Origin: Streptomyces tailanensis
GTDB lineage: Bacteria > Actinomycetota > Actinomycetes > Streptomycetales > Streptomycetaceae
DNA: 64,000 nt
Direction: 5' to 3'
Assembly (NCBI RefSeq): GCF_008386495.1
Contig: NZ_VTHJ01000006.1
Span: 62,001 to 126,000, forward strand
Under the pieces are notes generated by a model. The model had not been told where the DNA came from. It did not search any database and saw only the letters and a list, made by a program, of their open reading frames with translations. The translations under genes were made by a program, and so were the position numbers. Below are positions 39,658 through 48,481 of the stretch, piece after piece. The number at the start of each line of letters is the position of its first letter. Position 1 is the first letter of the stretch.

Positions 39658-39714
39658 CCGGTTCACGGCACGAGGGACCGGTTCACGGCAAGCAAGAGGG
39701 ACCGGTTCACGGCA
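39658..39714 (+). repeat. Three direct copies of CCGGTTCACGGCA
   Basis: The 13-mer occurs at 39658-39670, 39678-39690 and 39702-39714 (periods of 20 and 24 bases) between trxA and the terminator. No coding or structural role is evident. Confidence 0.7.
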
Positions 39715-39740
39715 GGAGGGGCAGTCGCGGTCACGCGTCC

Positions 39741-39779
39741 CGGGCACAACTCCGGTCAGCGGACCGGTAGTTGTGCCCG
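39741..39779. terminator. Bidirectional terminator between trxA and lacI-type gene
   Basis: CGGGCACAACT (39741-39751) pairs with AGTTGTGCCCG (39769-39779); the inner CCGGTC (39752-39757) pairs with GACCGG (39762-39767) around AGCG, leaving one bulged T. A 17-pair hairpin between two convergent genes. Confidence 0.85.
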
Positions 39780-39811
39780 CGCTCGGGGTCCGGTCGGCGT
39801 CGGCACCCGGG

Positions 39812-40846
39812 TCAGCTCGACTCGCGGTGGACGATTCTCGCGCCGAGTACGTCGTGGGTCGCGGGGATCATGCCGGGGTCGCGGACCGCGCGGTCGACGA
39901 GTTCGGCGAGGGCGCGGCCGGCCGGTAGTTCGATGTGGACGGTGCTGAGGCGGGGGCGCAGCAACCGGCCGAGCATCAAGTCGTCGGCACCGACCACGGC
40001 CGTGTCGTCGGGGACGCGGATGCCCTCGTCCTGCAGGGCCCGCATCAGCAGCATCGCGTACTCGTCGTTGTAGGCGAACACGGCGTCCAGGCCGAGGGAG
40101 CGCCACCGCGCGGCGAGTTGGGCCGCGGCCCCCTCGTCGTACGCCAGGGGCAGCTCCGTGACCGTCGCCTCCGTGCCCCGCACCGCGCGTCGTACGCCCG
40201 CGAGCCTCGGCCGGGAGAAGACCCCGAGGCCGGGCTCGTCGGGTACGACGACGCCGATACGACGGCGCCCTCGCTGGACCAGGTGCAGGCCTGCGCTGTG
40301 GCCGACGCAGCCGTGGTCCAGGAGCAGCACATGGGCGCCCTCGACGGGCTCGGGGCTGAGGCTCACGACGGCGCGTGCGCCGGAGCGCTTCAGGACGGCC
40401 ACGCCCTGGGGGCCGAGCCCTTCGCCGGGCACGATCACCGCGACCGGGCGCAGTTCGGCCCAGGCACGGGCGGCCTCGTCGCCGCGCAGGGCGACACCGC
40501 CGTACTGCACGACGGTGTAGTCGAGGCGGCTGAGGGCCCACTGCAGGTCGTTGATGAACTGGCTGTACAGGGGCCCGATGGGCACCTTCGGGGTCGGCAT
40601 CAGCACCATGCGGCTGTGGCCGGCGCGCAGACTGCGGGCCGCCGCGTGCGGGACGTATCCGAGTTCCTTGGCGGCGTCGTGGACCCGGCGGCGGGTGGGC
40701 TCGCTGATGCGGACGGCACTGGTGTTGTTCAGGACGTAGCTGACCGTCGCGCGTGAGACTCCCGCGAGGCGGGCCACATCGGCGCTCGTGGGCACGGAAC
40801 GTTGCAGGGGCGAGGGCGGGGCGGGCTCTTTCGATATCTGCACCAT
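39812..40846 (-). CDS. LacI-family transcriptional regulator
   Basis: 344 residues. The amino-terminal helix-turn-helix (TSADVARLAGVSRATVSYVL) and hinge helix (RRRVHDAAKELGYVPHAAAR) are canonical, followed by a periplasmic-binding-protein-like ligand domain (VGADDLMLGRLLRPRLSTVH). The ATG at 40844-40846 has AAGGA upstream; an ATG four codons earlier has no spacing. The nearest candidate targets are its own gene and the divergent hydrolase at 41451, but no sugar transporter or hydrolase operon is adjacent, so the regulon is unknown. Confidence 0.88.
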   Translation of the reverse strand: MVQISKEPAPPSPLQRSVPTSADVARLAGVSRATVSYVLNNTSAVRISEPTRRRVHDAAKELGYVPHAAARSLRAGHSRMVLMPTPKVPIGPLYSQFINDLQWALSRLDYTVVQYGGVALRGDEAARAWAELRPVAVIVPGEGLGPQGVAVLKRSGARAVVSLSPEPVEGAHVLLLDHGCVGHSAGLHLVQRGRRRIGVVVPDEPGLGVFSRPRLAGVRRAVRGTEATVTELPLAYDEGAAAQLAARWRSLGLDAVFAYNDEYAMLLMRALQDEGIRVPDDTAVVGADDLMLGRLLRPRLSTVHIELPAGRALAELVDRAVRDPGMIPATHDVLGARIVHRESS

Positions 40847-41450
40847 GAGGGGGGGCATCCTTGCAGAAGCTGTGAAGGGCGTTCCGGCCGGGGGAGTACC
40901 GGCCACACGGAAGCTCGGGTCTCGGGCCACCCGATCTATGCTGGCTGGGCAGTTTGGCGAATCTGTTCGAAATCCGTTCAACCCTGCAACCATTTCGCGC
41001 CATGCCCGCCAAGGTGGGGAGATGGGCTTCTTTCCCGGACAGCGGTCCGGGTTCCCGCCTCGGTTCGGTCCGCCGGGGACCGGCCTTCGGTAAGCGGTGT
41101 CACGCCTGGCCAAGGGCGTGTGACCGGTCCTCGGGAAGCGGTCCTCCGGATACGCGTGGCCGTTCGGCACCGGCGGGCGGCCCGGCTCGGCGACAGCGAC
41201 GTACACCTGCTGTCCCACGGGCACGCGATGGCCGACGACCATTGAAACAGTGCTGGTCGACGGCCGGGATTCTGTGCGCCGGGTATGAGGAAGCGACGCT
41301 TCACACCAATGGCGTGAACTGTGTGCCGGCCGCGGGCGGCACCCGCCGGATGGCGGGCACTCGCCGCCGTACGACGGCATCCTCGCGGCTTGTCGCCGCG
41401 CTCATCATCACGGTACGAACCACTGGCACGAAAACGCATGAGGAGCAGCC
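40847..41450. other. Intergenic region upstream of the lacI-type and hydrolase genes
   Basis: About 600 bases. It should hold divergent promoters. A short A/T-richer stretch near 40935-40990 (TTTGGCGAATCTGTTCGAAA) has imperfect dyad character with central TTCGAA and could be a LacI-type operator, but the match is weak. No coding frame on either strand resembles a family I know. Confidence 0.35.
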
Positions 41451-42608
41451 ATGAGCATGGTCCCGCCCCCCTTCGATCCCGAGCTCTCGGCGGCTCTTGA
41501 GGCGATCAGGGACGTGCTTCCGCGGCAGCTGACCATGGACGAGATCCCGGCCATGCGCCAGGGGCCAGGTATCGAGATGCTGGCGCAGCTGGACCTGACC
41601 ATGGACGGGGCCTTCGCGGTGGAGGACCGGCTGGTGCCGGGGCCCGAGGGCGCATCCGAGGTCTCGCTGCTCATCTGCCGCCCGACCGCTCCCGAGCGGC
41701 CGGGTCCGCTGCCGGTGATCTACCACGTCCACGGCGGCGGCATGGTCGTCGGCAACAACAGGGTCGGCATGGACGCGCCCCTGGCCTGGGCGCGGGAACT
41801 CGGGGCGGTCGTGGTGTCCGTGGAGTACCGGCTGGCGCCCGAGCATCCGCATCCGGCGCCCATCGACGACGTGTACGCCGGGCTGCTGTGGACCGCCGAG
41901 CACACGGAGGAGATCGGCGGTGACGCCGAGCGGATCGTCATCGCGGGTGCGAGCGCGGGTGGCGGGCTGACCGCCGCGTTGGCGCTGCTCGCGCGGGACC
42001 GGAAGGGGCCGCGGGCGATCGGGCAGATGCTGTTGTGCCCGATGCTCGACGACCGCAACGACACGCCGTCCGTCCACCAGATGGCGGGGCTCGGGGTGTG
42101 GGACCGGACGGCCAACGAGACCGGGTGGACCGCGCTGCTCGGCTCACGGCGGGGTGGGCCCGAGGTCTCCGAGTACGCCGCGCCTGCCCGGGTGACGGAT
42201 CTGTCCGGGCTGCCGCCCGCCTTCCTCGATGTCGGCTCCGCGGAGACGTTCCGGGACGAGGTCGTCGCGTACGCGTCTCGCCTCTGGCAGGCCGGTGGGG
42301 TTGCCGAGCTCCATGTGTGGCCTGGCGGTTTCCACGGGTTCGACGGACTCGCCCCGCAGGCGGCGCTGTCCCAGGACAGCCGGGGGGGCGCATGTGCGGT
42401 GGCTGCGGAGGCTGTTCGGGGAGTGAGGTCTCGCCCCCGCCGCCCCTGCCCTCCCCCACTCTCGGCTTCGCTCGAGCGGGGGGACCCCCCCATCATCCCC
42501 AGGGGCTGCCGCCCCTTCGACCCCGCCACGCCTTCGAGCTCGGTTCAGTCGGTGCGTTGGCGGGTGCGGGTTGGTGGGGGCTGGTCACGCAGTTCCCCGC
42601 ACCCCTAA
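41451..42608 (+). CDS. Alpha/beta hydrolase, HSL (GDXG lipase/esterase) family, carboxy-terminal frameshift
   Basis: The hydrolase core is complete: the oxyanion-hole motif HGGG at residues 94-97, nucleophile Ser168 in GASAG, the acid in FLDVGSAETFRDE and the histidine in GGFHGFD. It resembles hormone-sensitive-lipase-type carboxylesterases that cleave short acyl esters. At a run of seven Gs (42382-42388) the frame leaves the expected end: with six Gs the protein would finish as RGAHVRWLRRLFGE at TGA 42424-42426. As read it gains about 60 Pro/Arg-rich residues from repeat DNA. Either a sequencing error or a slippage site; the catalytic residues precede it. Confidence 0.82.
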   Translation: MSMVPPPFDPELSAALEAIRDVLPRQLTMDEIPAMRQGPGIEMLAQLDLTMDGAFAVEDRLVPGPEGASEVSLLICRPTAPERPGPLPVIYHVHGGGMVVGNNRVGMDAPLAWARELGAVVVSVEYRLAPEHPHPAPIDDVYAGLLWTAEHTEEIGGDAERIVIAGASAGGGLTAALALLARDRKGPRAIGQMLLCPMLDDRNDTPSVHQMAGLGVWDRTANETGWTALLGSRRGGPEVSEYAAPARVTDLSGLPPAFLDVGSAETFRDEVVAYASRLWQAGGVAELHVWPGGFHGFDGLAPQAALSQDSRGGACAVAAEAVRGVRSRPRRPCPPPLSASLERGDPPIIPRGCRPFDPATPSSSVQSVRWRVRVGGGWSRSSPHP

Positions 42609-42655
42609 AAGAACTGGCGGCCCCCTGGCTTTTAAGGGGCGCGGGGAACTGCGCG
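42430..42655 (+). repeat. Composite C-rich intergenic repeat, copy 1
   Basis: Starts with CTCGCCCCCGCCGCCCCT (42430-42447), includes an AGGGGCTGCCGCCCCTTCGA-type hairpin near 42500-42520, and ends with a long inverted repeat: GCAGTTCCCCGCACCCCT (42589-42606) against AGGGGCGCGGGGAACTGC (42635-42652). The same blocks recur at 53053-53190, and the last one at 47179-47212. Confidence 0.8.
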
Positions 42656-42725
42656 AGCAACCACGAACGACCCGCAGTCGCCCGAGTAACTGCCCGATCG
42701 AGCTCTTGGGCGCCCATGCCACACC

Positions 42726-43754
42726 ATGGTGCGTATGAAAGAGCTGGCGGGGCGGCTGACTGCGGTCGATCCGGATGCCGGGGCCACTGTTCGGGTTATC
42801 GCCTACTTCGATGCGCTGGGTGAGTCCCGGGCGGGGCTGGAGGCGTTGGTGCGTGGGGCGGCCGTGTTGGCCGGGTGTCCCGCGCGGCTCGTCGACGTGG
42901 AGCGGCGGGTGCGGATACGGGTGGAGCCCGATGGGCGGCGGCGGGACGACGAGTTGGCGCCGGACCCGGCGTGGCCGTCCGCCGCGCTGGTGCCGGACGG
43001 TGTCCCCGCGCTGTGGCTGGAGCGGACCGGGACGGCCGAGCCGAGCGTCGTGGACGCCGTGATCCTGGAGCGGGCCGCGGGCGCCCTCCGGCTGGTGCTG
43101 GACCGGACCCGCGGCCGAGTGCCCCTCTCCCCCGCCGACGACCCGGCGCTCGTGGAGACCGTGCTCGACCCCGCCGCCGGCGAGCGGGCCCGGCTGCACG
43201 CGGCCCGCCGGCTCGGCCTCGACGCCACCGGCACCCGGGCCCGCGCCCTCGCCTCGCTCGGCGGCCGGCCCCGGATCATGGCCGTACACGGAGACGGGCG
43301 GCCCGACGAGGCCGAACTGCCCGCCGGGCGGGTCGGGGTCGGTCCAGCCGTGCCCGTGCTCCTTCTGCCCGGCTCCTGGGAGGCGGCGCGGACCGCGCTC
43401 CGGTTCACCTCCGAGGGCACCGCGCGGGATCCGGGCGAGCGTGTGGTCCACGCCGAGGACCTCGGCGGGCTCGCCCTTCTCGCCGAGTTGATCGCCCCGG
43501 GAAGCGAACCGCCGCCGGATGTACGGGACTTGGAGCGGGCCGCGGCGGACGCCCCCTGGATGCTCGCGACCCTGCACGCCGTCGCGGCCACGGCGAGCCT
43601 GCGGGCGGCGGCCACCGAGGTCAACGTCCACCACTCCACCCTGCAGGACCGCCTCGCCCACGCGGAGACCCTGCTCGGCTGGCCGGTCCGCACGCCTCGG
43701 GGCCGGCTGCGGCTCCATCTGGCTCTGAGCATGCGGCACTTGGCACGCGGCTGA
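42726..43754 (+). CDS. PucR/CdaR-type helix-turn-helix regulator
   Basis: 342 residues. The carboxy end carries the PucR-type helix-turn-helix (LHAVAATASLRAAATEVNVH, HSTLQDRLAHAETLLGWPVR). The preceding ~290 residues form a ligand/sensor region without a recognisable GAF or purine-catabolism domain. ATG 42726 is used; ATG 42735 is an alternative. It lies 121 bases upstream of an amidase gene in the same direction and may regulate it, since PucR-type proteins often control nitrogen-compound catabolism. Confidence 0.8.
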   Translation: MVRMKELAGRLTAVDPDAGATVRVIAYFDALGESRAGLEALVRGAAVLAGCPARLVDVERRVRIRVEPDGRRRDDELAPDPAWPSAALVPDGVPALWLERTGTAEPSVVDAVILERAAGALRLVLDRTRGRVPLSPADDPALVETVLDPAAGERARLHAARRLGLDATGTRARALASLGGRPRIMAVHGDGRPDEAELPAGRVGVGPAVPVLLLPGSWEAARTALRFTSEGTARDPGERVVHAEDLGGLALLAELIAPGSEPPPDVRDLERAAADAPWMLATLHAVAATASLRAAATEVNVHHSTLQDRLAHAETLLGWPVRTPRGRLRLHLALSMRHLARG

Positions 43755-43875
43755 TCGGTTCCGGCCGGCAAGGGAGCGAAACGCCGGGCCCGCCAGGCAT
43801 GATTCCCGCCTCGTACCGCAGCGTCCGCACGAACGTTACCGTTCAGTAGACAAGCTGCTTCCGGAGGTGTTCCGT

Positions 43876-45327
43876 ATGGCTGCCGACCGTGCCCCGGGTC
43901 TGGCGGAGTGTGCCCGTGCGCTGGCCGCGGGGGAGGTGACGTCGCGGGCGCTCGTGGAGCGGACGCTGGCCCGGATCGAGGCGAGCCAGGCGACGGTCAA
44001 CGCGTTTCGGCGGGTGCGGGCGGAGGCGGCGCTGGCGGAGGCCGACGCGGCGGACGAGGAACTGGCCGCGGGCGGGCGACGGCCACTGCTCGGGGTGCCG
44101 GTGGCGGTGAAGGACGACATGGACGTGGCCGGCGAGCCGACCGCGTTCGGCTGCCGGGGCGAGTTCCCCTCGCTGCCGGAGGACGGCGAGGCGGTACGGC
44201 GGCTGCGGGCGGCCGGGGCGATCGTCGTCGGCAAGACCAACACCTGCGAGCTGGGGCAGTGGCCGTTCACGGAGGGGCCCGCCTTCGGCGCCACCCGCAA
44301 TCCCTGGCACCCGGACCACACACCCGGCGGCTCCTCGGGCGGCTCGGCGGCGGCCGTCGCGGCCGGGCTCGTGCCGGCCGCGCTGGGCTCGGACGGCGCG
44401 GGCTCGGTGCGCATCCCGGCGTCCTGGACGCATCTGATCGGCATCAAGCCGCAGCGCGGCCGCATCTCGACCTGGCCGCACGCGGAGTCCTTCCAGGGCA
44501 TCACCGTCAACGGCACCCTCGCCCGTACGGTCGCCGACGCCGCCCTCCTCCTGGACGCGGCCAGCGGCAACCACGAGGGCGACCTGCACCGGCCGGCCGC
44601 GATCAAGGCCTCCGAGGCGGTGGGACGCGACCCCGGCCAGCTCCGTATCGCGCTGTCCCTGAAGCCGCCGTTCACGGCGCTGCCCGCGCGGCTCGATCCC
44701 CTCGTACGGGAACGGGTCCGCGCGGTCGCGGAGCGGCTCGCCGCGCTCGGGCACGTGGTGGAGGAGGCGGAGCCGCGCTATGGGCAGATCGGGCTGACGT
44801 TCGTCCCGCGCGCCACCGCGGGGATCGCCGAACGGGTCGGCGCGATCGCCCGGCAGGACCTCCTCGACCGGCGCACCCGCGACGCCGCACGCCTCGGCCG
44901 GCTCCTCGGCGGGGCGCCCCTGCGGCTGGCCCGCCGCGCGGAGGCCACGCTCCACCAGCGGATCGGCGCGCTCTTCACGTCGTACGGCTACGACGTGCTG
45001 CTGGCGCCGACGACCGCCGCTCCCCCGCCGCGCATCGGGTCCATGCTCGACCTCGGCGGCCTCGGCACCGACCGGGCGATGATCGCCGCCTGCCCGTACG
45101 CCTGGCCGTGGAACGTGCTCGGCTGGCCCGGGGTGAACGTACCGGCGGGGTTCGTGGGGGACGGGCTGCCGGTGGGCGCGCAGTTGCTCGGTCCGGCCGA
45201 CAGTGAGCCTCTGCTCCTGTCGCTGGCCGCGCAGTTGGAGGCGGACCAGCACTGGCACGAGCTGTGGCCGCCGGCGGGAGGCCATGGGCTCACCCGTGGC
45301 GTGAACGGTTCGCCCCGCACCAGCTGA
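43876..45327 (+). CDS. Amidase (amidase-signature family)
   Basis: 483 residues. The Ser-cisSer-Lys triad is visible: Lys in LGVPVAVKDDMDVAGE and the Gly/Ser-rich TPGGSSGGSAAAVAAGLVP with two serines. ATG 43876 has GGAGG at 43863-43867; the GTG at 43867 overlaps that site. The family hydrolyses amides to acid and ammonia, with broad substrates; it is not GatA, because no gatBC genes are present and the sequence LGSDGAGSVRIPASW is of the stand-alone type. The adjacent PucR-type regulator suggests use as a nitrogen source. Confidence 0.88.
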   Translation: MAADRAPGLAECARALAAGEVTSRALVERTLARIEASQATVNAFRRVRAEAALAEADAADEELAAGGRRPLLGVPVAVKDDMDVAGEPTAFGCRGEFPSLPEDGEAVRRLRAAGAIVVGKTNTCELGQWPFTEGPAFGATRNPWHPDHTPGGSSGGSAAAVAAGLVPAALGSDGAGSVRIPASWTHLIGIKPQRGRISTWPHAESFQGITVNGTLARTVADAALLLDAASGNHEGDLHRPAAIKASEAVGRDPGQLRIALSLKPPFTALPARLDPLVRERVRAVAERLAALGHVVEEAEPRYGQIGLTFVPRATAGIAERVGAIARQDLLDRRTRDAARLGRLLGGAPLRLARRAEATLHQRIGALFTSYGYDVLLAPTTAAPPPRIGSMLDLGGLGTDRAMIAACPYAWPWNVLGWPGVNVPAGFVGDGLPVGAQLLGPADSEPLLLSLAAQLEADQHWHELWPPAGGHGLTRGVNGSPRTS

Positions 45328-45357
45328 TCCGTACCCGGTGACCCGTACGCTGTGACC

Positions 45358-45576
45358 ATGGACGAAGCGTCGATGGTCGGGCTGATGGGACGGGTGACCG
45401 GTGCGGTCGGTCCCGGGCTCGTCGGCGAGGTGATCCTCCGGGTGCGGGGCGGTGCCGAGCACTTCCTGGCGTATCCCGCCTCCGCCAAGGACCGGATCGA
45501 GCCGGGGACGCTCGTGATGGTGATGGAGTATCTGCCGCCGCGCACGGTGTATGTGTCGGCGGCGTACGACAGTTGA
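45358..45576 (+). CDS. Small NfeD-like OB-fold protein
   Basis: 72 residues, ATG 45358. MVGLMGRVTGAVGPGLVGEV to PPRTVYVSAAYDS looks like a lone carboxy-terminal NfeD OB-fold with no transmembrane segments. It is 149 bases upstream of a flotillin-like gene in the same direction, the classical NfeD-SPFH pairing. Full NfeD proteins are membrane-bound, so this soluble version would have to be recruited by its partner. Confidence 0.65.
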   Translation: MDEASMVGLMGRVTGAVGPGLVGEVILRVRGGAEHFLAYPASAKDRIEPGTLVMVMEYLPPRTVYVSAAYDS

Positions 45577-45725
45577 CGGTCCGTCGGGTCCGCCTGTCGG
45601 CCTTCTGACACCGGTTCGCATCAGGACTGCAACAACGGTCTCCCGGTAGCTGTACCGCCGCTGTGTCACGCGGGACACTTCCGACGTTCGGTGCCGAAAG
45701 GGCACCTGGCAGAGGGGGTGTGCCG

Positions 45726-47129
45726 ATGTTCATCGGCATGATCGCGGGGGCGGCCGTGGGCGCCGTCCTGGTACTGGTCGGTCTGTTCAAGCTCATGTGG
45801 CGCGTCGCCGAACCCAACGAGGCGCTGATCATCTCCGGTTCCAAGCACAAGACGGAGGGCCTGCAGGAGGGCATGAACTTCCGTATCGTCACCGGGCGCG
45901 GCACGCTGGTGGCGCCCGGCATGCAGGCGGTGCGCAAGCTGTCGCTCGACCTCAACCAGACCGAGCTGTCCGTGGACTGCGTGACCCACCAGGGCATTCC
46001 GCTCAAGATCCGGGGCGTGGTCATCTTCAAGGTGGGCGACGACTTCGTGTCCATCGCCAACGCGGCCCGGCGCTTCCTCGACCAGCAGAAGCGGGTCTCG
46101 GAGCGGGTGCACAACGTGTTCGCCGGTCATCTCCGGTCCATCGTGGGCGGGTTGACGGTCGAGGACATGATCCGCGACCGAGAGAAGCTGACCGGTCAGA
46201 CGCGAGCGGCGTGCGGTACGGAGATGGAGAAGCTGGGTCTGATCGTCGACTCGCTGCAGATCCACGAGATCGAGGACCCGACCGGATACATCAAGAACCT
46301 GGCCATGCCGCACGCGGCGGCCGTCCAGCGGGACGCCCGGATCGCACAGGCCGAGGCCAACCGGCTCGCCACCGAGGCCGAGCAGCAGGCCGCCGCACGC
46401 ATGGCGGAGGCCACCCGGGACAGCGAGATCCTGCAGGCCGGCTACCAGGCCGAGCGGGACAATGCCTCGGCGAAGGCCAAGCAGGCCGGCCCCCTCGCCG
46501 AGGCGGCCGCCATGCAGGAGGTCGTCGTCCAGGAGACGCGGGTCGCGGAGCTGGCGGCGGCCCGGCGCGAGCAGCAGCTCCAGGCGGACGTCCGTAAGCC
46601 GGCCGACGCGAAGGCCTACGAGAAGCGGACCCTCGCCGAGGCCGAGCGCGACGCCCGTATCTCCGCCGCGCAGGCCAAGGCCAAGGAGACCGAACTGGCG
46701 GCCGCCGCCGAGGCGAACGCGACGCGCGCCACCGGTGAGGCCGAGGCCGCCGCCCGGCAGGCCAAGGGGCTCGCCGCCGCCGAGGCCACGCGGGCGAAGG
46801 GGCTCGCCGAGGCCGAGGGAATCAAGGCGCGGGCCGCTGCGCTGGCGGAGAACCAGGAGGCGGTGATTGCACAGCAACTCGCCGAGCAGTGGCCGGAGAT
46901 CGTGCAGGCCGGGGCGAGTGCGTTCGGGAACGTCGACAACATGGTGCTGCTCAACGGGGCCGAGGGGATGGCGGACATGTTCGCCAAGGCGCTGACGATG
47001 GGTGGGACCGGGTTGGGGCTGGCTCGGCAGTTGCTGGCGTCCATGAACCAGAACGGCGTGCCTGCCGGCGGCTCGGCAGGGGTCAATGGGCTGCCGGTTG
47101 AGAAGGTGCCGGTGGATCGAGAGTCGTAG
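45726..47129 (+). CDS. Flotillin-like SPFH/band 7 membrane protein
   Basis: 467 residues. A short amino-terminal membrane anchor (MFIGMIAGAAVGAVLVLVGLF) leads to an SPFH domain (LALIISG-type start at EALIISGSKHKTEGLQEGMN, through DRIVGGLTVEDMIRDREKL-like region). A long Ala/Glu/Lys/Arg coiled coil from about residue 200 to 400 (AEANRLATEAEQQAAARMAE, AKETELAAAAEANATRATGE) and a Gly-rich tail (GGTGLGLARQLLASMNQNGV) follow. This is the layout of bacterial flotillins that organise membrane microdomains. ATG 45726 follows AGAGGGGGTG. Confidence 0.88.
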   Translation: MFIGMIAGAAVGAVLVLVGLFKLMWRVAEPNEALIISGSKHKTEGLQEGMNFRIVTGRGTLVAPGMQAVRKLSLDLNQTELSVDCVTHQGIPLKIRGVVIFKVGDDFVSIANAARRFLDQQKRVSERVHNVFAGHLRSIVGGLTVEDMIRDREKLTGQTRAACGTEMEKLGLIVDSLQIHEIEDPTGYIKNLAMPHAAAVQRDARIAQAEANRLATEAEQQAAARMAEATRDSEILQAGYQAERDNASAKAKQAGPLAEAAAMQEVVVQETRVAELAAARREQQLQADVRKPADAKAYEKRTLAEAERDARISAAQAKAKETELAAAAEANATRATGEAEAAARQAKGLAAAEATRAKGLAEAEGIKARAAALAENQEAVIAQQLAEQWPEIVQAGASAFGNVDNMVLLNGAEGMADMFAKALTMGGTGLGLARQLLASMNQNGVPAGGSAGVNGLPVEKVPVDRES

Positions 47130-47178
47130 CGCCGTAACTCCGACCAGTAGTGGTCGACTGCGGGTCTGTTGTGGTTGA

Positions 47179-47212
47179 TCGCGCAGTTCCCCGCGCCCCT
47201 GACGGGGCGCGG
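47179..47212 (+). repeat. C-rich intergenic repeat, copy 2 (short form, hairpin)
   Basis: CGCAGTTCCCCGCGCCCCT (47182-47200), with CCGCGCCCC (47191-47199) pairing to GGGGCGCGG (47204-47212) around TGAC. It lies between the flotillin and PemK-like genes and may also act as a terminator. Confidence 0.75.
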
Positions 47213-47226
47213 GATAGCGTTGTCCC

Positions 47227-47673
47227 GTGACTGCCTTTGCCGATCAGCATGTTCCTGGGCGCTACGGGCCCTCCGCCACCACCGAAGCCGATCCCCGTGG
47301 TGTGGGGCGGGTGCGTACTGAGTACTCGCCTGCCCATGACGGGGATCCTGATCCCGGGGAGATCGTGTGGACCTGGGTGCCGTTCGAGGAGAACGACGGG
47401 CGGGGGAAGGATCGGCCCGTGCTGGTGGTGGCCCGGGAGCCGGGCGGGACGTTGCTCGCCGTGCAGTTGTCGAGCAAGCGGCATGACGGGGACCGGGAGT
47501 GGGTGCCGATCGGGAGTGGGCCTTGGGACCGGTCCGGGCGGGATTCGTGGGTGGATGTGGATCGGGTGCTGCGGCTGCATGAGGCGGGGATGCGGCGCGA
47601 GGCCTGTGCGTTGGACCGGATGAGGTTCAACTCCGTGGTGCACCGGCTCAGGGAGCGGTACGGCTGGCGTTGA
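47227..47673 (+). CDS. PemK/MazF-like protein
   Basis: 148 residues, GTG start 47227. The core GEIVWTWVPFEENDGRGKDR-PVLVVAREPGG, then LLAVQLSSKRHD and WVDVDRVLRLHEAGM, fits a PemK/MazF SH3-like fold. MazF-type enzymes cleave RNA, but no antitoxin gene precedes it and stand-alone Streptomyces members of this kind have no proven toxicity. An amino-terminal ~35-residue extension is unusual for MazF. It ends tail-to-tail with the PARG-like gene and their stops overlap by 26 bases. Confidence 0.7.
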   Translation: MTAFADQHVPGRYGPSATTEADPRGVGRVRTEYSPAHDGDPDPGEIVWTWVPFEENDGRGKDRPVLVVAREPGGTLLAVQLSSKRHDGDREWVPIGSGPWDRSGRDSWVDVDRVLRLHEAGMRREACALDRMRFNSVVHRLRERYGWR

Positions 47674-48481
47674 ACTCTCGTTCGAAGGCGCCCCGGACCA
47701 CCGCACCCTTGGTCCGGTCCAGTACCCCGAACACCACGTGCGCGAAGTACCCCTCGAAGCGGCCTTCGACCAGCAGCTCCCGGAAGGCGCCCGCCACATG
47801 GCTCGGGTCGTTGCCGAACACCCCGCAGCCCCAGGCGCCCAGCACCAACCGGCGGTAGCCGTACGCCGCCGCTGTCTCCAGGACGCGCTCGGCCCGCGTG
47901 GCCAGCGCTCGTGGGAGCTCCGGCGCTCGCTCCGGGGCCGTACGCAGGACGACCGACGCGTTCGGAGCGGCCGAGGTCAGGAAGCCGGCCTGGTAGGGGT
48001 CGTTCAGGAGATGGCCGCGGTCGTCTCGGAAGACGGGTACGGCGGGTGAGTGGATGACACGGTCCGTGTAGAACGGGTCGCGGTGGGCGCGGTGGTGGTC
48101 GTAGAAGTCGCGGGCCTCGCGGACACAGGTGTACAGGGCGGAGGCTCGGCAGAGGGCCTCTTCCTGGGCCTGGGCGCCGTTCAGGTAGCCGCCGCCGGGG
48201 TTGCGGGCCGAGGAGAAGTTCAGGACGGTGACCGGGGCGGCGTCCTGGCGGGTGAGACGGTACGCGGCTTCCAGGCTGCTTTCGCCGGTGACCTCGATGA
48301 GTGTTGTGACGGTGGCGACCCGCGGCGTCTCCACCGGTTCCGGTCCGTGCAGGCGCGTCCCGGTCCTCGCCGCCTCGACCTCGGCCGCGATGGACACCTC
48401 TCGGCCTTCGGGCGTGCGGTAGTGGCCCGCAGCGACGATTTCCTCGGTCTCCCGTGCGATTCCGCGCAGGCGTGCGCTCAT
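47648..48481 (-). CDS. Microbial poly(ADP-ribose) glycohydrolase (TIGR02452/DUF2263)
   Basis: 277 residues. The macrodomain signature VLNFSSARNPGGGYLNGAQA, followed by QEEALCRASALY, is the PARG GGG-X(6-8)-QEE catalytic motif with its paired glutamates. ERVLETAAAYGYRRLVLGAW and GCGVFGNDPSHVA complete the fold. Bacterial PARGs remove ADP-ribose chains from proteins or DNA ends and are linked to DNA-damage recovery. No ADP-ribosyltransferase is in the window. It is divergent from egtA and convergent with the PemK-like gene. Confidence 0.88.
   Translation of the reverse strand: MSARLRGIARETEEIVAAGHYRTPEGREVSIAAEVEAARTGTRLHGPEPVETPRVATVTTLIEVTGESSLEAAYRLTRQDAAPVTVLNFSSARNPGGGYLNGAQAQEEALCRASALYTCVREARDFYDHHRAHRDPFYTDRVIHSPAVPVFRDDRGHLLNDPYQAGFLTSAAPNASVVLRTAPERAPELPRALATRAERVLETAAAYGYRRLVLGAWGCGVFGNDPSHVAGAFRELLVEGRFEGYFAHVVFGVLDRTKGAVVRGAFEREFNASRTAP

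Noticed and set aside
39658..39714. Three spaced 13-mers considered as a CRISPR-like array
   Set aside because: Repeats are too short, spacers are only 7-11 bases and similar to each other, and no cas genes are present.
47227..48481. PemK-like and PARG genes as a classical toxin-antitoxin pair
   Set aside because: They are convergent, not co-transcribed, and PARG is an enzyme family not known as a MazF antitoxin.
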